64,000 bases of DNA from the NCBI GenBank assembly GCA_023333565.1, contig JAJKFH010004053.1:558001-622000 (forward strand), given 5' to 3'. The notes under the pieces were generated by a model. It saw only the letters and a list, made by a program, of their open reading frames with translations. It made no database searches and was not told the DNA's origin. Numbering within the stretch: the first letter of the stretch is position 1; every line of letters begins with the position of its first letter. This stretch comes from Puffinus mauretanicus (lineage: Eukaryota > Chordata > Aves > Procellariiformes > Procellariidae). Position numbers and translations under genes: made by a program. Shown piece by piece: positions 59,820-64,000 of the stretch.

Positions 59820-62800
59820 AATAACAACTCTTGAAAAGGAAAACCCAGTTGAACTCTTGAGTTTCACTGTAGCATTACTACTGGTCGGCAGCATGCCAAA
59901 CAATGGTTCATGTCAGCAGAAGAAGCCGTATCGGTTACTTGCACTAAATGACCGTGAACGTGTTTGGATTGCTGCCGTTAGAAATTGAACCTTGGACCTT
60001 TGCACTTGAAACTCTGAGTTTCTTGTGTCTGACTGAAAGACTCCGATTTGTTGATTCTAATTGTACAAACTCACGTGTGTGTGTGGACCTGCTATTCAGC
60101 TGGGAGGCAAAGAGCCGTATAGTGTAGGAGTTGCACATTGTCTTCCTGGCTAGGAAACAACTTTTAAAACTACCCATAAATCTGTGTTCTGGCCACCTGT
60201 TGCAGTATAACTTGTCTGCTTCAAACAAGTCACCTTGGATTACATTTTAATTCTTGTTTTCTCGTGCTTTGATCACTGAATAATTCACTTTGATTAGAAG
60301 CGTATTGAAAAATGTCCGATTCTGATAATCTCAGGTTTGGCTTGTGGTTGCTTTATTATTGGAGCAGCTCTTGACTTTTCTGTGAGTGGAGACTGGCATT
60401 TGAAGGCACTAATTATAAGCGCTAGAAAATTACATGGTTTGAGTGCCTACGCACTGTGTTTCCCAAGTAAATTTTCACTACTGTTGTTCAGTAGATTTTT
60501 TACCAGGTTAACATGCTTTAACAATTTTCTTAACTGAACATTAGTTTCTATGAACAGAGTAACAGTGTTGGTTTCTGCAATGGGTGTTCTTCCTTAGTGA
60601 GCCTCTTCAGAAGCAGTATTTGTTACCTTCTGGGAAATGAAATGAATGTCCTTTTTGTGGTTGCTGTGGGTTTGGTTCTTTTTTTTCCAGCTGTTTAAAC
60701 CTGTTTTTATTGGGAGGGGCAAGTTGCTTGTTATTTTTCTGTTTGTTTGGGATTTTTTTTTTGGGGGGGGGGGAAGTTGTGGTTGTTTTGGTTTGGATAT
60801 TTTTTTGTTCTTATTTTTTAAACCATGAGAATTTGAGACCTTGGAAGTATTATCCTTGTTTGTTGCAGTGTGATAAAAACTTGACCCTTGTTGTCTTTTT
60901 GGCAGCAAGAGAGTGAGTTCTGAAACAGCTTGATTATGTTGTTAACTTCCAGCAGCTGAATTCACAATTCCAGAGCATGATTTGAGCAAAACAGTCTGCC
61001 ATATGTGTTATGTCTAGCATTAAAATTATTGATGGAGAATAAAGGCAACAATACCAAATATTTAAATGGTAGAAAACAGCAAATGTTGCTGCTTTTTTCA
61101 CTTTCAATGTAGTTAGTGTATAGAAGATGTTGGGAAGATTATTGATTTCTTTTTTTTAAATCAATCTTTAATGTAGAACTGTAAAAATAGGTGCATATGG
61201 CCAATTCATAGAATCGTGGAATGGTTTGGGTTGAAAGGGACCTTTAAAGGTCATCTAGTCCAACCACCCTGCCATGGGCAGGGACATCTTCAACTAGATC
61301 AGGTTGCTCAGAGCCCCATCCAACCTGACCCTGAATGTTTCCAGGGATGGGACATCTACCACCTCTCTGGGCAACCTCTTCCAGTGTCTCACCACCCTTG
61401 TCGTAAAAAATTTCTTCTTTATATCTAGTCTAAATCTACCCTCTTTTAGTTTAAAACCATTCCCCGTTGTCCTGTCGCAACAGGCCCTACTGAAAATTCT
61501 GTCCCCATCTTTCTTTCAAGCCCCTTTAAGTACTGAAAAGCTGCAATAACGTCTCCTGGGTGCCTTCTTTTCTCCAGGCTGAATAACCCCAACTCTCTCA
61601 GCCTTTTTTGCTAGGAGAGGTGATCCATCCTTCTGAATTCATGTAGCCCTTCAAGCAAATACTACTGTATTATTTGCTGAATAAACTCATACAATACCTA
61701 CTAGATGAAGCATGTTATTACAAGAAAATAACATTGAATATTTCTGCTAAATGTTAAAAAAATAAATCATCATCATACTCTTGGTAATTGTGTGGAAGGT
61801 TCCTCTAGGTGAAAGGAACTTTAGGTTAGTGGTTTCTTTTTTGATGTTGTTTAGTTGCAGGCAACTACTGTAAAGTCCATCAGTGCTAGTTTTCATTTAA
61901 TTTGAGGAGGCTTTAAATTTATGCTCGTAAACTCTTCTTAGCTAGTCAGCTCTCTTTCTCCTCACCCTGGTAAAAATACTGCTTATACAGTATCAGATGT
62001 ATATAGCCATAGCTCCTAACACTTTAGGTTGATTAAAACATGAAGCAGAATTCTTGAAACAGGAAAAATAAGATGATGGTAACTTGTCTTCCTTTTAGGT
62101 TTAAGCTCAGTTAAGAGACTCAAGCTTGTGAGTGCATGTACTTCAGCACCTTTCATTTTGTTATTAGAGTTGTGCACTCATTACTGTAAAATTTGGCCAG
62201 AATGGTGGGATGGAAGCAATGCAGCAAATAATTTGAACACAAATAGTAGTTTTTGCAAATGGTTTTGCAAATGGTTAGGCTTGGTTTTAAATTGAGGGTC
62301 CTGTGCTTTATTGATACAATGTTTTTACTTGTTTCTCTTCTAAATGCTTTTTAGAAATGAGTTACTGAATTTATATAAACCAGAAAGATGGACACGTTGC
62401 TCTTAGTTAATTGAAAATTTAACTCATTTCAAGTTGATTTTATGTCCTTCAGTTAAAGGTTGTGTGCTTAAGAAAGTTAGTTGATATTTTTATTAGCAAA
62501 AATGAAAAATTTCCTGGTTTGTATGCTGAAGGGTAATCAACTACATTTTCCATTTTTCTGTGCTTCTATTTTCAGATTACAACTGATGGGAAACCCAAGA
62601 TAATTGATATAATTGATACCACAGGCAGTGGTGATGTAACTACATGTACCATTGTAGAACCTAAAGATGGGGAAATTACCGGTCTTTCTGGAAGAACTTT
62701 AAAGGTGAGTATTTGGTGGTACAGAGACACCACTGGGCATCTTTTTTCTGTCTTTCTTTCTTTCTTTGTTTAACAACAAATTTAGCACCTGCAGAACTTA

Positions 62801-64000
62801 CTTCCTTTTAACCAGATCCTATCCAAAACTAATACTGCATTTGCTGATCTTCATACGGATTGCTTGACATTTCTTTTACTTTTAATATGTCTTTATATTG
62901 AATACTCTCTATAGCTGAGTGGGGGCGTGTACAGTTTTGTTGGGGGCTTGATAATCATTTAACTACTCTTTGTTCAAATCAGTATCTGATACAGTTTTGG
63001 AAGTTGGCTGAAGGAAACATGCTAACATGCTTTAAAAATATCAGACACGGTTCTGTCTTTAAAAGTGCTAGTATTTTCCACGTTTGTATAAACTACAAGA
63101 GGAATCGTGTTAAGCTTGTGGTAAATAGTTCTAGAGGCTAAAAAAATCTGTGAGGACTTAGTTGTAGGCTCACTGCGTTCTCACTATGAATGGAACAGAA
63201 ATGGTGTAGGGTTTTCAGAAAGGATACGGTGAGATCTAGTAGAGGTCTTGGCTACATAGAACTGCTGATGTTACTGACGTGTTCTTGATTGGCTGGTTAG
63301 ATTGATGAGGTTATATGGGGGCATCAAATCTTTGGATCTCCCCATGCTATCAGCTTTCTTCTGAATTTTGCACAGAATATGATTGTAAGGGTGAACCTGT
63401 TGCTCTCTTTTGCTGATAGGAATAGTGGATCTGATATACGGAGAGTCTAAACTGCAGCAAGACATGAAATTAGACGTTCAGATGTTTGTCATGACCTCTA
63501 ACCATAACACTCCTTCATGCTAGGGTGCTTCTTTTCATTTATAGTGCTATTATTTCCCCAGACCTCTACCCAATAAAGTCACTGCTGGGGGTGTATGTTT
63601 TAAAAGTAGAGTATCAGGGCAACGGATGCTTAAAGACGTTCAATGGTAGTGTCACATTAATTGATACTGATTCCTTTGGAATTGAAATTGCCATGTCACG
63701 GTGTTGAAACTTAGTGCAGTAGTTACTGTCATGGAGACAGGGAATTAAATTGGAGATATTTGCAGGTCTGTTCTGCTAAGCTTTCTTACACAGTGTTGAT
63801 TTTTTTTTTTTTTAAATGCCATCAGTTAACCTATTACTGAATATACTTTTCTGTAGATTCCAGCGAACTGGGTGAATCCTTCAGGCAAATATCACATTGG
63901 CATAAAAAATGGCTATGATATCTATCCTAAAGCTCTTAAGGAGAGGATTCAGGTAAGGAGTTACATTTTGCTTCTGGTGTATAGTTGTATTTCACCATTC
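56362..64000 (+). CDS. TPP2: TPP2, tripeptidyl peptidase II, 5' portion (exons 1-3; gene continues beyond window)
   Basis: TPP2 is a cytosolic subtilisin-type (S8) serine exopeptidase that forms giant twin-stranded complexes. It removes tripeptides from free N-termini, trimming peptides downstream of the proteasome. Three coding exons are visible: 56,362-56,523, 62,576-62,704 and 63,857-63,952. Together they give the first 129 residues of a protein normally about 1,250 long. All introns are phase 0 with GT...AG ends. The start has a strong context (CCGCCATGG) and gives [19 protein letters not shown], one residue shorter than the human N-terminus as I recall it. The S8 catalytic Asp lies in VLDTGVDPG (Asp43; human Asp44). 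His and Ser of the triad lie in later exons off the window. Exons 2 and 3 show [22 protein letters not shown] and [15 protein letters not shown], characteristic of the family. Nothing suggests a pseudogene. Confidence 0.97.
59788..59818 (+). repeat. Poly(C) tract, 31 nt
   Basis: Thirty-one uninterrupted C on the sense strand of TPP2 intron 1 (G31 on the template). A pure poly(C) this long is uncommon next to the many poly(A/T) runs. It can form i-motif or G-quadruplex structures and, in pre-mRNA, a poly(C)-binding-protein site. Exact length is prone to sequencing or assembly error. It creates a spurious poly-Pro frame. Confidence 0.85.
60753..60773 (+). repeat. T10-G11 homopolymer junction
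   Basis: Ten T followed by eleven G inside TPP2 intron 1, within a T/G-rich region (60,660-60,830). Simple-sequence DNA; no element recognised. Confidence 0.8.
61206..61655 (-). mobile_element. CR1 LINE fragment in TPP2 intron 1, antisense to the gene
   Basis: About 450 bp reading as the reverse complement of a CR1 3' end. In order: 'tcatagaatcgtggaatggt', 'gacctttaaaggtcatctag', 'tgccatgggcagggacatct', 'ctctctgggcaacctcttcc', 'ttatatctagtctaaatcta', 'taaaaccattccccgttgtc', 'caggctgaataaccccaact' and 'gaggtgatccatccttctga'. It is 5'-truncated and well preserved. Its orientation opposite to TPP2 keeps the CR1 polyadenylation region from acting on the host transcript. Confidence 0.95.
62576..62704 (+). 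CDS. TPP2: TPP2 coding exon 2
   Basis: Forty-three codons, acceptor TTTTCAG|ATTACA and donor AAG|GTGAGT (near-consensus). Begins [20 protein letters not shown] and ends GLSGRTLK, matching the segment that follows the catalytic-Asp loop in vertebrate TPP2. No stop or frameshift. Confidence 0.96.
62705..63856 (+). other. TPP2: TPP2 intron 2
   Basis: A 1,152-bp phase-0 intron. Contains a short TTTC microsatellite at about 62,751-62,767 and a T run near 63,801-63,813. Nothing coding: a 60-codon plus frame and a 64-codon minus frame are unsupported. Confidence 0.9.
63857..63952 (+). CDS. TPP2: TPP2 coding exon 3
   Basis: Thirty-two codons, acceptor TTTCTGTAG|ATTCCA and donor CAG|GTAAGG. Reads [20 protein letters not shown] then [12 protein letters not shown], a highly conserved TPP2 stretch. 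Intron 3 begins at 63,953 and continues past the window edge. Confidence 0.96.

Larger units (their letters stand above)
56524..62575 (+). other. TPP2: TPP2 intron 1
   Basis: A 6,052-bp phase-0 intron, donor GTAACG and acceptor preceded by a good pyrimidine tract (ttttccatttttctgtgctt ... ttttcag). The first 240 bp belong to the CpG island; the rest is AT-rich. It carries a C31 tract, a G11 run (60,763-60,773, directly after T10) and an antisense CR1. Frames in the intron, up to 104 codons, are not exons: none is flanked by convincing splice sites with TPP2-like sequence. Confidence 0.9.

Noticed and set aside
59776..59988. Frame starting with a poly-proline run in TPP2 intron 1
   Set aside because: The prolines translate the C31 tract; no splice sites or TPP2-like sequence flank it.
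1..64000. CRISPR arrays, bacterial operons, phage or plasmid features
   Set aside because: The sequence is eukaryotic nuclear DNA. No regularly spaced direct repeats with unique spacers were seen.

Overview
The window looks like nuclear DNA from a bird. It is AT-rich and contains almost no genes. It carries 3' ends of CR1 LINEs of several ages with the typical avian 8-bp ATTCTATG-type tail, and solo LTRs of an avian endogenous-retrovirus family. At its right end a CpG island opens a vertebrate intron-exon gene. The LTR type suggests a non-chicken bird, but I do not assign a species.

Positions 1 to about 55,700 form an intergenic desert. No reading frame there resembles a known protein, and the longest frames fall in CR1 copies, LTR antisense or low-complexity DNA. 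What can be supported is repeat archaeology: CR1 pieces near 2.0, 4.6, 43.1, 43.9, 48.1 and 49.7 kb; two solo LTRs at 12.0 and 15.6 kb, each with its own perfect 5-bp target duplication; a third LTR-like block near 34.8 kb; L2/MIR-type relics (the clearest at 9.6 kb); and microsatellites and short tandem duplications.

Positions 55,720 to 56,760 are a CpG island. It holds a TATA-less promoter with four inverted CCAAT boxes, an NRF1-type palindrome and a pyrimidine tract. From 56,362 on the plus strand runs the 5' part of TPP2, encoding tripeptidyl peptidase II, a giant cytosolic subtilisin-like exopeptidase. Exons 1 to 3 are visible (54 + 43 + 32 codons, all phase 0). They are separated by a 6.05-kb and a 1.15-kb intron, and the gene runs off the right edge. 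Intron 1 contains a 31-nt pure C tract and an antisense CR1. In human, the gene upstream of TPP2 is FGF14, transcribed in the opposite direction; no FGF14 exon was recognised here.

I found no convincing new biological system. The most useful second-look items are the TPP2 promoter layout, the poly(C) tract, the two LTR copies with conserved cAMP-response-type sites but different R regions, and a 3'-UTR-like block on the minus strand just upstream of the island.
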